A stretch of 64,000 bases of DNA from Ceratorhiza oryzae-sativae. Taxonomy: Eukaryota > Basidiomycota > Agaricomycetes > Cantharellales > Ceratobasidiaceae. The position numbers and the translations under genes are program-made. The notes under the pieces were generated by a model that was not told the DNA's origin, did no database searches, and saw only the letters and a program-made list of their open reading frames with translations. The stretch lies in assembly GCA_030998015.1 (NCBI GenBank), contig JARWMV010000237.1:124001-188000 (forward strand). Reading direction: 5' to 3'. Positions within the stretch are counted from its first letter, which is position 1. The number at the start of each line of letters is the position of its first letter. Of this stretch, positions 46,510-57,893 are shown piece by piece.

Positions 46510-47056
46510 TCAAGCCCGTGCGACTACTTTAGAGCAAGATTTTCGTCCAATCGGTGTACTTGTACACACTTGGCTCTTTATGGGATCAGCGCATGTAATA
46601 AAGGGCTCGGTACACACAAGCGTAATACGATCGGCGTGCGGATTGCGAGCAAGGCAATTAGGTGTCGTCTCGCTTGGTATCCACAGCGAGACGTCGGATA
46701 GCTGGTCACGAAGTACGGCTATGCCATACAATTCAAGGATGTTGGGGTGTTTGAAATTTGACTAAACGTATAACTCTCGCATCATTCGCTGACCAGCACT
46801 CTACTCACTAAGGTTTCGGTAAAGCGTAATTCAAGCCTGCGCTCGCATGCCATATCCTCCCACAAACGGCACAAGGCGCAAATGCGCCACCCCACGGGGA
46901 GCCGTAGTGGGAACATGAGACAGGGCCATTTGTCATCGCATAGTTCGTGACGGCCTGTATATCAAGCTCATGAGCGATGTCGCGAGTTCCACAGCCCGAA
47001 GAGTCCAGACGACTTCCGATACGCTCTCGTAAATGCCGCTTACGTCTCAGTATCAA
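46510..47056 (-). pseudogene. TKL-type kinase relic (N-lobe only)
   Basis: A decayed copy of the kinase unit. The first part matches the segment before and across the Gly-rich loop of the intact neighbours (RDIAHELDIQAVTNYAMTNG, at the position of EDV..LDL..), and the second the start of the next exon (FKHPNILELYGIAVLRDQLSDVSLW, about 46670-46745). The Gly loop and VAIK are lost and no catalytic loop or C-lobe follows. Confidence 0.65.
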
Positions 47057-47324
47057 TAGTTAGCAGACATAAACCATATGCTTACCGATCCCGAAATGCT
47101 CACTGATGATCGGTGGCGTATACTATAACCTCAACGTTTGTACTATACATTGCTAGGGGAAAACATGAGGAACAAAGCAGGGGATACTCATATGGCCCCA
47201 TCGAAAGTCCAGCACCTCAATAGCTATTTTTGAAACAGTAAAGAAGGTGGACCACATTCATCCCAGTATGTTATGAGGCTGCTGCAGGGTTATATATCAA
47301 AACATCATTCTCACAGCATACATT

Positions 47325-50300
47325 TTACTTGGTTACTCGAGGATACGATCCGACAGAATTTACTATTGTACGGCCCGCAACTTTAAGTGTCACGTTAGCT
47401 ATTTGTATTTTAACAGTGTTGGGGAATCTACTTACGTTTGCCTCAACCTCGGAAACACTTGGCCGATTGCCGGGCTCGTGATCCCAGCACTGAGACATTG
47501 CTTCCCATAATGCGGCTGCCTTTTGCTCTTCCATCGAATCCAGCTGCGGTGGTCGCTCTGGGATTTTGCCAGTGGTGATTGCCAATATCACAGCTGGATC
47601 CATTCGGATTCCGCTATATGGCACCTCTCCTGTAATGATTTCCTGAGGCAACCTAAAACTCGCATTAATCAAATGATAAGATCTGGCTTACCAGGAATGT
47701 CTGGGTCTGGTAATCAGTTTATGTGAATGTAGTGAATTTGTCCGTACGACCCACCATTCCGAGTGCATACACATCCGCCAGCCTAGTGACATCACTTTCC
47801 TCATCAAACAATTCTGGTGCCTGTACGATGATATTCGTATTACGTTCCGAGATATCAAGAATTAGTGACTCACCGCCCACCTCAAGGAGAATGCCGAGCT
47901 ACTAGTTCTGCCAGTAAACTCAATGGTGTACTTTTTGAGGACAGTGTTTCCAAAGTCTGTGAGCTTTGCAACACCTGAATCGGAAACTAGAATGTTTGAC
48001 TATGACAAAAGTCTTTAAGACCGGATAACGTGTGACTAGAGGCTACAGCCTACCCCTTTAACATCCCCATGTACCTATGTGCAAAATTGAATGTCTGAAT
48101 GTGAAATGCCGCCCAATTGCAAAGACACGTACTGTATCTGAATCGTGAAGATAAGCTAGACCGGACAAGATTTGAAGGCACTAGCCAGAGTCAATGATGG
48201 CGGTTGGCAGAAGGAAAGGTGTGGAAGTACTCACCAGTTTGAACCGATCAACATTGTAATGTTCTTTAAGATAATTTGGGAGAGTTCCATTTTTCATCCA
48301 GGGTGACACGATTGATATCTGGTTCTGGAAGGTTGCCAGCCCAATTAACTCCAAGACATTGGGGTGCTTAAGCTTCGACCAAGTGTAGACCTCTTGGGCA
48401 ATATTCTAGATGTGTAGTTACGAAAACAGCTTCAAAAACCCATGTTGTAGCTCACTCACTTTGGAAGCTTGGCCAACCAAGCCCTCTTGCCTCAGGAATA
48501 GCCTTGGACATTTAATTGCGATATGTTGCCCTCCCAATAGCTGGCCGCTGTACACGTCTCCAAACCCTCCTCCAGCAATTGGGTGCGTCCCACAGCGAAC
48601 CAAATCAAGTTTACTGGTTACATCTTCGACGCCTCTATCTACTAAGTGCGCAATAATCTCTGAACCTACTATAAATCCAGTGTAATTGTGAGATCAGAAT
48701 CACCAGGTTTTGGACACATACCGTTTTTCTTGAGATGATCACTTGACTAGAGCGTGTCTGCTCTCCTATACTGACCCTCAACTAACATGAACGTGATGAA
48801 TCTATCGCAAACTGTGAAACGAAATTTGTCTCACTGTATGGGCGATATACCGGGCATTCGGTCGTGCTTCAGGATCCAGAATCCAGCACTGAGACATCAG
48901 GTTCCAGAGGGTATCGGACTGAATTTTATCGAATAAATCGAGCTCGGTCGGGCGCTCCGGGGACTTGTTGGAGAATACTGCATATATAACCTGCATATCT
49001 GACGTCAACTCATGAAACGGCACACGTCCCGTAATTATTTCCTAGCGCGGGGGTGTTAGTTTGTCGGAAGGCCCCAACTCCCATCCTTCGCTTACGAGTA
49101 GAGTCTGCAAATCACATAATGACCCATATCTAAAATCTAAGATAAACATACCATCCCGAGCGCATACACATCTGTCGGTTTGCTGAGATTACCTTCCTTC
49201 AATAACTCCGGAGCCTACGAAACGGGCGTGAGTACTCATATTAAGACTTCGTATTCAGAGTATTTACAGCCCACCGGACCGAAAACATGGTTTGTGTACC
49301 GGTTGCCGTAAACTGCATTGTTACGGTTTTTAAAGCGGCGTTTCCAAAACCAGAAAGCCTTGGGATGCCCGCTTGGGACACAAGAATATTGTACTTCATA
49401 TCAGTTAGATCGGCTCATGCCAAATTTACTCAATCAGACCTACACCCTTTAAGTTTCCATGTACCTGTATACCAAGATTGAGAATGATGTTCACTGCCCG
49501 AATTAAGTGATCACTCACGATATTATGATAATGCAAGTACTCGAGACCAGCAGACACTTGAATGCACTGATATAACAGTCAATGCGCCGAGAGGCCTACG
49601 TCTTGTAATGTACAGACCATCTGGATCCGGTCAGTTCCCGGGTTCATAGCTAGATATGCTGGTAATGTCCCGTTATCCATCCACAACGAAACTATGGAGA
49701 GTGCGTTCCTGAACAAAGCTAGTCCAACCAGTTCGAGGATGTTGGGATGATTAAGTTTTGACCACATATATAATTCTCTCGCCATGTGCTGCAAACATCA
49801 TGATAACCATGCTCGATTATTGCTGTATGCCATTGAATATACCTTGAGTTCTTTATGTCCTTGATTGTCACCCGCAAGAAAGACCCTTGGGCGTTTGATA
49901 GCCACTTTCGTGCCATCGCGTAATTCGCCACGATACGTGTCGCTGAAGATACCCCCTTCGATAGGATATTCGCCGCATCGAGTCAGATCCAAGATATTAG
50001 ATACGTCTTCACATCCATGGCCGACTAGACTCGCGATAATTTCCGAAGGTGGCTACCCAGAAGGCTTATCATGGGCAGGGCGAAGTGATTGATGTTACAT
50101 ACCGTGAGACTGCTAATCTTGGTTATGAAGCTCTCGTCAATTGCCTCCGTTCTTTTGATAGCATAAGTGTAGCCCGATCTTTTTGTATCGTCATAAAAGC
50201 CACTTACGAATTGTGGCTTAGTGATTGGGTAGATCCGGCTGTTGTCATGGGCATAGTATTTTCAGGACTTAGTTTATTCTGATCTTTTGTTTGTGGAGTG

Positions 50301-50746
50301 TCTACCTCAATAGCGATATCATGTGTGCTGGATGTGGAAGCAGCAGCAGTAGTGTCAACGACTCGTCTCTCAGTCACAGTGCCTGATGGAAACAGTGGAA
50401 CTCCCGCGGCGAGTCCGACCGGAGCAGGAGGCTTAGCCGGAGAAGCATCACGGCGACCTTGCGAGAATCGACTACGAATCATGCTCCCAACTCTGAAACC
50501 TGCATTACTCCATTCCTTTAAAGTAGCGCGGATACCTGTACGTGATTCCTGGCCCGCTTTGGACTGTTCGGATCCTGCGGCTTGGCCTGATTCAGGAGAT
50601 CTGCTACGACTTGTCCCTCCTGCTTCTTGTAGTAGGGTCGTGGACTTCAAATTCTTCCCCAAGCTTTGGTCTAAACTTATATCAAGGACGATATTAGCTG
50701 CGATTCAATCTAGAATAAAGGCAAAGACTAACTTGGGTATGGCCAT
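47325..50746 (-). CDS. tandem pseudokinase-kinase protein KA
   Basis: Starts MAIPN (exon 50746-50733, 57-bp intron), then a Ser/Thr/Ala-rich disordered region of about 155 residues (50675-50208), then domain 1 and domain 2, each preceded by a SEIIA.LV..G.EDV linker. Domain 1 (about 50060-48802): loop GGIFSD, VAIK, then VHGNLKG (Asn codon 49453-49455 instead of Asp) and LSGFG instead of DFG (49349-49351), so a pseudokinase. Domain 2 (about 48690-47325): GGGFGDVY, IAIK, HGD at 48063-48071, DFG at 47949-47957, DVYALGM and the C-lobe Arg of NRPSVSEVE, so catalytic signature intact. A phase-compatible 88-bp intron joins the two. Two separate genes is the alternative. Likely a signalling kinase; no transmembrane or receptor domain seen. 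Confidence 0.65.
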
Positions 50747-51373
50747 GACACTGACTCTCCCCGGAAGAGTTACAAAAGCGTATCACCCAATCGGCGTGTT
50801 GTTAAAGAGGGAGGCGAGAGATGGAGTCCCTCCCGGCTTCAGCACCAGCCAACAAATACCGAGGTGGGTGTTTGGTAATGTTTCCCGCCCATCGCGTGTT
50901 CACTCCGGGGCAGTGTTCACACGTGTTCTTCGTATCGCACTGTCAAGTTATAGCGCTGGGGCTGTTTCGATATGCATGAATGCTTGACCCATGAAGTCAT
51001 TTGAATTCATGGCGCGACATAATATCTCGAAACTGTTGAAAACCCAACTGTGTTTCGAAACTTTTGTCCATGCTGATTGGGTGATATTAAATGGCCCCGA
51101 CGAATGGTTTAAACAGCAATCAATGAAAAACGGGACTGCAATTAACGTTGATCGCTGTCATGGCTGTTGATTTGTGAATGGCAAATTCCATGGTGGGTGA
51201 CAGCCGGAAATTGGTGGGACGAGGAGTAGCATCATTGCGAACGCGAGTTGGACCTTGGGGGTCCATCGTGGTGGTTATGTTCAGATTCGTATGTCACGCC
51301 ACAGCGCTTTTACTAGCAACAACCCATTCGAGCAGCGTTCCAAGATGTGACCAAAGTGCGCCGATCGTGCCAT
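50747..51373. other. intergenic between kinase genes KA and KB
   Basis: Promoter region of KA and 3' flank of KB. The duplicated 65-bp block lies at 51180-51245. Plus-strand frame 50298-50987 is an antisense shadow of KA's first coding exon. Confidence 0.5.
51180..51245 (+). repeat. duplicated kinase 3' flank, copy 2
   Basis: Similar to 46258-46322; followed by GAGTTGGACC, also found just before copy 1 (46231-46240). Confidence 0.5.
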
Positions 51374-54258
51374 TCAAACATTATACAGTATGAAAAAAGT
51401 ATGAAATAATTGCCTTGATTTTTGGACCGGTTCAGCAAACTAAATCAGCGCGCGATTTCGTTCGTAGCCAGATAACTGATGAAAATTTTATTAATCCTAA
51501 TAGGGGCGAGCTATGTGGCAACACTCACTTCAACCTCGATCTCGTAGGCACTAGGGCGCTCCATAGGCTTGAGATTCCAGCAACTCAACGCCGTTTTCCA
51601 CAAAGCGTCCCCCTTGGCCTTTTCCATGTTATCAAGTTGTTCCGGGCGCTCTGGAGTCTGCCCTTGAACAATGGCAAACATCACAGCAACATCCGTAGGA
51701 AGGTGACTAAATGGAGTCTCTCCTGAAATTGCCTCCTATTTTATTATGTAAACGCCACATTCAACGTCGTAATCCAATGGATGTCTCACAAAGAACGTCT
51801 ATTCGATATATAAGCCTGGGACTATAGTCGAGAATTGTGCAATAACTGACCATGCCTAGTGCGTAAACATCTGCTTCTTTTGATGGCACACCACCCTGAA
51901 TGACTTCAGGAGCCTGAAAAAATTAACCATGTCAGCAGTCTGTACCAGTCAAGTAAGAAAGGAACCTGCTCACCGACCAACGCACAGAAAATTTTGAACT
52001 ATTCGAGTTCCCTGTAAACTCGAGTGTGTACATCTTCAGGAAAGCGTTGCCGAAATCTGCAAGCTTTGCTACACCATCCTCTGAAACTAGAATATTATCC
52101 TTTCATACGTGAGTATTAGATCCATCTAGGCGCTTACAATAAACGCACTCCTTTGATGTCGCCATGTATCTTAATATGGATGAGCATTACACTGAAACCC
52201 GTCTACTTAAACTCAGTACTCACGGTATTAGAGGCGTGGAGGTAGGCAAGGCCGGATGACACTTGCAGGCACTAACCATATCTCACAAGTTAGGAACTAA
52301 GAACTAACTTCGTCATGCTCACCGCCTGGAAGCGATTGGCCCATGGACATCTCTCAGATAATCAGGCAGTCTACCATTTGGTTGCCAAGAAGCAACAATC
52401 GAAAGCTGCTGCTGGAATATTGCTAGTCCAACGAGTTCAAGGACGTTTGGATGCCGTAGCTTCGACCATGTGTAAATCTCCCGGGCAATGTCCTTTGGAT
52501 ACAGTGAATATGGCGTGTTTTTGGGCGGCAATCAAGGTTTCTCACCCTTGAAGCCTCTCCAATTCGGTTCTTCTCTTGATAGAATAGTCTTGGACACTTG
52601 ATTGCAATTTTACGAGCCCCAATTAGTTGCCCCCGATAGATATCACCAAAGCCTCCGCATGCTATTGGCTTTGTTTCACAATAATTCAAGCTAAGCTCAG
52701 AGGTTACATCCAAAACCCCTTTAGCAACCAGCTGCAAAATAATGTCTTGGCCCGGCTGCAGAGTAATCATAACAGTAATTGCCTTTCCGTTTCCAGCCGA
52801 ATAGGGGAAACAATGCTACACACCGTTTTCCTAGATATACAGATTGTCGGTCGATCTTCTACGAGCAGTTCTAGCTATAATGTTCATTCCCGGTGTACTA
52901 TCAGATAATGTATTCTGAACGATTGCGTTCGGTTGCAGCCTACCCTATTTACCACTTCAGAGACTCCAGCACGATCTTCAGGTGTATGCAACCAACACTG
53001 CGACATTATGTTCCAGAGTCTGTTGGATTCGAACTCTCCCAGTTCACTTAGTGTATCGGGACGTTTTGGCGATATTTTTTTTAGAGCGATTGCGAAGATC
53101 ACTTGCATCTCGCTCGCTATATCGTTGAACGGGACCTGTCCTGAAGATATTTCCTAGTTTCGTCAAATTTCCACCGCTGACTGTCTGAATTTTCACCTCA
53201 ACATACCAGAAGAACCTGAGAAATAGCAATGTGAATATTTTGCAAGAACTAGAACAATGGCTTTGACTGACCATCCCAAGCGCATATACATCGCTCATCT
53301 TTGTGGGGCATGAATCTCCCCTAAGCAATTCCGGAGCCTAGTGCGCGTAGTAAAAATTAAGCTCTTCGGAGATGGGTATTCGATGGCTGTGCATAACTTA
53401 CAGTCCAACGAACACCGAAAACCTTTGCCACGCCCTTTGGTAGCCCTGGCCGGGGATTTTCCAACCTAGCGTGTCCAAAACCCGATAACTTGGGAGCCCC
53501 TGCCCCGTCGACTAATATGTTTGCCTTGCAATTTCTCAGTCTAAGACGAACAATGTTACTGCTGGCGACGTACCCCCTTGAGGTTACCATGCACCTATAT
53601 ACGCCGACGAATCAGGTACACCCTGCTCAACATAGTAATCGAATGCTTACCACACCCTGTCCATGCATGTATTTGAGCGCTGTAGACACTTCAACACACT
53701 TGGCCGACTTTCAGCATCATTACGCTCAAGAGCCGAGTTAGACGTACCAACTTCAAACGATTCGCCTCCGGGTGCTGTTGAAGGTATTCTGGTATGTTCC
53801 CGTTTTTCATCCACAGCGTTACGGCCGCGAGTTGGCCTCGAAACGAGGCAAACCCATAAAATTCAAGTATATTGGGATGCTTGAGTTTCGAGCAAACATA
53901 GGCTTCTTTTACGAAATCCTACTCGGCATCAGTCTACTGAAGTAGCTATCGAGTCTTGGGCACTACCGCTAAAACCCCGCGCCTCTCGTCTTCGTCCTGA
54001 GTGCTACGAATCCGCTGGGTCCTGATTGCTACCTTCACCCCGCCCAGTAGCGCTCCCAAGTAAATGTCACTAAACCCACTGGCAGCGACGGGATGATCAG
54101 CTATTCGAGTCAAGTCCAAGGCGTCGGTAACGTCGTCACATCCATGCCCCCGCAGCATTGATATCGCTTCCAAAGCATTCTGTGTATGTGCTTGATCAAC
54201 GCTGCATGCGATAACACATGGGGATGGTACTTGCCGTCGGAGCATTGGTTGGGTCCAT
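51374..54258 (-). CDS. tandem pseudokinase-kinase protein KB
   Basis: Probable start ATG at 54258 (short first exon MDPTNAPTA, spliced to ISMLRGHGCDDV); an upstream in-frame ATG at 54365 is an alternative. Domain 1 (about 54170-52950): degenerate loop ASGFSD, VAIR in place of VAIK (Arg codon 54021-54023), VHGNLKG (53583-53591) and LSGFG (Gly 53480-53482), so three key residues are lost. Domain 2 (about 52770-51520): CGGFGDIY, IAIK, HGD at 52158-52166, DFG at 52049-52057 and RPSAYEIEVE, catalytic set intact. Linker intron phases fit one protein, but an in-frame ATG at 52770 would allow domain 2 to be a separate gene. The last exon and stop (51374) are tentative. Confidence 0.6.
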
Positions 54259-54365
54259 GGATACGTGTAGCAATCAGAGGTAATGTGAGCTAAATCTTGC
54301 GCGCAGGGCGTTGACCGGAATGTGGTGGACAAGGGCAAGCTGCAAACCAACAATAAGCGCTTCAT

Positions 54366-55339
54366 CTCTCGTTTAAGTATGCTGATCTGCGCCGGAGCTT
54401 GCCCAGGCAGCAGACCGAATACTTAGCCGCATCTCGGCCAACCCCCGAAAAGCTAGCTAGCACATGATAATACCTCAGCGTCTAACAATGCTTCCGAGGG
54501 CTAACCCGATAGCGTTAGCACCAGTAGCTCATACTACTTCAGATCTACTCAGTACTGGGAAGCTTACTTAGGCCTATGGAGCCAGTATATACTAGCTAGA
54601 TATCTAGGGTTTAACTAAGCACAGACGTGAATAACCTGGTATACATATACACGCCCTCGCGCCATCTCTTTCCTTCCCTCTCTCTCTCTCCCCATCCTCC
54701 GACCCATTGTCCTCGCCATCCGACTGTCGCCTTGCACACGCCCTCCCATCTTACGTACACCCCATTCGGACCGCACTACTTTGCTTATCCTCCCTTGCTT
54801 CCATACTCCCGCCTCCCATCCGTGCATATTATGCCATATTGCACTAGCGGCAGTTTCGACCGCCCACTCGAGCTAGCTCGGCCCCTGCTGCACCATCCGA
54901 GCTCGCGCAGGCCGCCTCTAGGCGCCGCTCCCGATTCGCCCAACACCCCCCTTGCCAGTGCTACCGCTTACATGTACTTACACATATCTAATGCAATAAT
55001 TATACATGACTAACCGCGTCGGCGCAGGCCACGTACCCGTATACGCGCGTGTTGGTTTCTAAAATTAGACTAAGCGTTGCACCATTCATATCCCGTGAAA
55101 ACTGTCTTAAAAGGGGACCACGACAAGCAAGGGCATCTTGTATCCATTACTCAAATGGCTGCCTCACTATAAAAAAGAACAGCATTAAGCTTATCCCAAG
55201 GCCTATCCCAAAGGCTGACACCAATACAACAAACGTCCTAACCAAGAATCTCAAGAACAAAAAATCACCTTTTACAAGTATCCCCACATGTATGCATACG
55301 TCGTCACCGTCAAGCAACCCACCAACAACACGCTCGCCA
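54366..55339. other. intergenic, no gene seen
   Basis: About 1 kb with pyrimidine-rich stretches (54655-54720) and GC-rich blocks; no splice-compatible coding model or known repeat recognised. Confidence 0.4.
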
Positions 55340-55720
55340 GTCGAAGCACCGAATGAGTGGCTCCAGTAAACTCGAGTGTGTACGTCCTCGTCACGATGTT
55401 CTCGAACGCCGTGCGCTTGGCTTGGCGGGATTTGGACAACGAGACGTTCAGCTGTGTGATCATGTCATGTTAGCGTTGAGTATTTTCGTTATTCGAGGAG
55501 CAAGCTCACCCCCGGAGTCTATAAAAACGTTTGTGTTAATAATGATAGTTGCCTTGTGGATCATGATACGAACCTGATCGGTTAGATACAAATAGGCCAA
55601 GCCAATAGAAGTATTGACACAAGGCAAGGTCCGGTTCTCCATCCACGAAAACACAATCGAAAGTTGACCGCGGAATGTCGCGAGTTCGACCAGATCCATG
55701 ATACTCGGTTGCTTCGTTTT
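55340..55720 (-). pseudogene. TKL-type kinase relic with internal deletion
   Basis: Fragments of the same kinase family: ELATFRGQLSIVFSWMENRTL (about 55620-55690), then directly a GLAYLYLTD segment (the intervening DYL..DRFQL part is missing), NVFIDSGG, and a degraded activation region ending TRTYTLEFTGA (about 55350-55385), the family form being YTIEFTG. The DFG position reads AFE. Not functional. Confidence 0.65.
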
Positions 55721-56044
55721 CGATCCAGCGTACGATTCCAGAGTTTTAGGTTTCTCTATATATGCCGATGGTTTAACTCTCGAAGTGGTTCTCAGATTGA
55801 ATCGTACCTGCTTCCCTGGTAGATGGATACCGGACGACGGCTGGTGGGCTCAGGATGGTTTCCTTATGCGGAAAGACCCGGCTCGATATACGCTGCCAAG
55901 AACACCCGCGGCGACTGGAAGCACTGGTACCGGTATAGAGCTTGGTTTCTCGATCACAGGTTGAGCGACAGATCGTGGTGTCGTTACGGGAACGGGCTGC
56001 AGCGAATATTCGTAAAGGACAGAAAGCTTGAAAGCGAATTCCAC

Positions 56045-57570
56045 TCACAATATCCGACACGGTTTCAACCTTGTCGTCGGGTTGACCGCAACCACAGGGG
56101 CAGCTATCTCGGTGGTACAACCAGTAGCCAGGACGGGCGCAACCACAGGAACAGGCAGGACCTCGCAGGTAGCGGCTGGGGCTGGAATGACAGGTTCTGG
56201 TGGGCGCTCAATCGATTTCTCAGTCTGGAGCACCTCAGAGATCTGCGATCGAGGTTCCGGCAGGATCTCGTCGTGCTCTGGGCTCGGACAGCGTAAAGGA
56301 CCAAACGTCTCGGCCACATGCTCGAGCTTGGGGCTTGATGGCACAGGAATAGCCGCCGCGTCCATCGGCGCAGCAGCAGGGACGGTCGGCACAGGGATAG
56401 GAGGCGCGGCCGAAAACGTAAACCTTTCCTTGCCCTTGGGAGCCACAGACGAAAACTCGGGGATGCCATCCAAACTCCTTCGGGTATCATCGGGCGTCTT
56501 GACTCCGTCTTCGCTCTGCGCACGGCGATGGGCGGCCTTGATTCGCGCGACACTCGACCCAGGCTGACGCTTCTTGTACAAATCCATGTCTGTCATGCCG
56601 CGCTGCACAAACGAGCGACGAGGACGATGAACGAGCGGGCTACGCGGGTCGGGAGCGCTGGAGAAAGGTCACGTGAGATGATATCACTGACTCTGCAACA
56701 GGGTGCTTACTCTGGCGTAGTATCCGGAACGGTGAGGCTGGACGGGAAGGTGACAGGGAGAGGTTCGGTCCCAATGGATTTCATGATAGTCGGAACGAAG
56801 GTGATCGGTTCGGGACTGGGCGAGAACCGTTGGGCGGGGGTGGGCGAGGACGAGCTCGGCGCGGCGGGCGCGACTGTCGGCTCTGGCTCCGGCTCAGGAT
56901 GGTGGGGGCTGGACGACTCGCCGCCGGTGTGCTCCCAGCTCGAGGTCGTCTCGTGCATCACGTCCACAGGGCTCGGGCTCGACGAAGAGCGGGCGATTGA
57001 CGCGATCGACGGCGAGCGGCTGCGAGACTCGCTCGCCGGAAGCGAGTGTACAGAAGGCGATCGGCTTCGCGTCTTGTCTGCCCCCGCATCGGTCGAGACT
57101 CCGGCGGGAGCCATGCTGGTAGCTTCCGTTCCAGCAAGCGAAGCGTTTTGAGTAGCATCATCGCTTGGACCCGTCATTTGGGAGCTAGTGATAGACGGGG
57201 TATCGTGGGCGGATTCAACACCGGCGCTAGCGCTCATCACGGAAGACGGATTTGCCTCCGTGATCACAGCTGCGGGCGGTTCATGGGGATCGTTGCTTTG
57301 GGACGAGGGAAGAGAAACAGTCGAGGCAGAACGAATGTGGGCATGTCGAGTTCGTGAGGGTGTGGGAGATTCATGTTTGGTCGACTCGACAGATGCAATC
57401 GAACTCGTGTCCGATTTTCCAAATTGGAAGCCAGTTTTGCTGAGCACAATGTCGGTGTCGGTGGTCGTGGGGGCAGCGGGGCGCGCAGGAGATACGAGCC
57501 CCAGGCCGGGGCGTGCGGCGCGAGACGACTTGTCGGCGCGTGTGAATCGGGGGGTGGTCGTGCCGAACAT
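56045..57570 (-). CDS. Ser/Pro-rich disordered protein
   Basis: Two exons: 57570-56711 and 56657-56045 with a 53-bp intron (56710-56658). The product is about 490 residues, almost entirely Ser, Pro, Ala, Thr and charged residues (for example SRSRSPSIASIARSSSSPSP, PHHPEPEPEPTVAPAAP), with a basic RRSFVQRGMTDMDLYKKR stretch after the junction and no folded domain I recognise. It could be a stand-alone disordered regulator, or the N-terminal tail of a former kinase gene: long disordered tails precede the kinases of KA and KD, and a kinase relic lies just downstream at 55340-55720. Another splice near 56040 into a PV-rich frame (to 55850) is possible. Confidence 0.55.
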
Positions 57571-57578
57571 CAAGTGAT

Positions 57579-57893
57579 GTGCGGGGATCGCAGGCGAGGA
57601 CTCTCACCCACCCGTTTATCTATCATACGACACGCGCGTCGTGTGCGGTATCACTTGCCTTACTGCCTGTTGATGGTTTGTCGATACCAGCTATCCAGGC
57701 CCCTGGCGCTCTACACGTGTTTGGCTTCCAAACACAGTGGCACAGCCACGGCCCATCACTCGCCCGCGTCTGGCGGCCAGTTCCATGGGTTCACTTTGGG
57801 CTTTCCTTGGCTGCGGTCCAACGCGCTAACCCCGGCTTTTAATATTTCATTTTTTAACATCTTTATGCGCCCAGGAAGCCCTCAAACATGGTA
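57579..57893. other. intergenic
   Basis: Short region between the disordered-protein gene and the 3' end of kinase gene KC. Nothing recognised. Confidence 0.4.

Noticed and set aside
55773..56120. Minus-strand ORF downstream of the disordered-protein gene as a separate gene
   Set aside because: Cys-rich frame overlapping the stop region in another frame; better explained as a shadow or as part of an alternative last exon.
56028..57577. Plus-strand ORFs opposite the disordered-protein gene (Gly/Ser-rich, 129-207 codons)
   Set aside because: Mirror frames of a Ser/Pro-rich coding sequence; no domain and no splice model.
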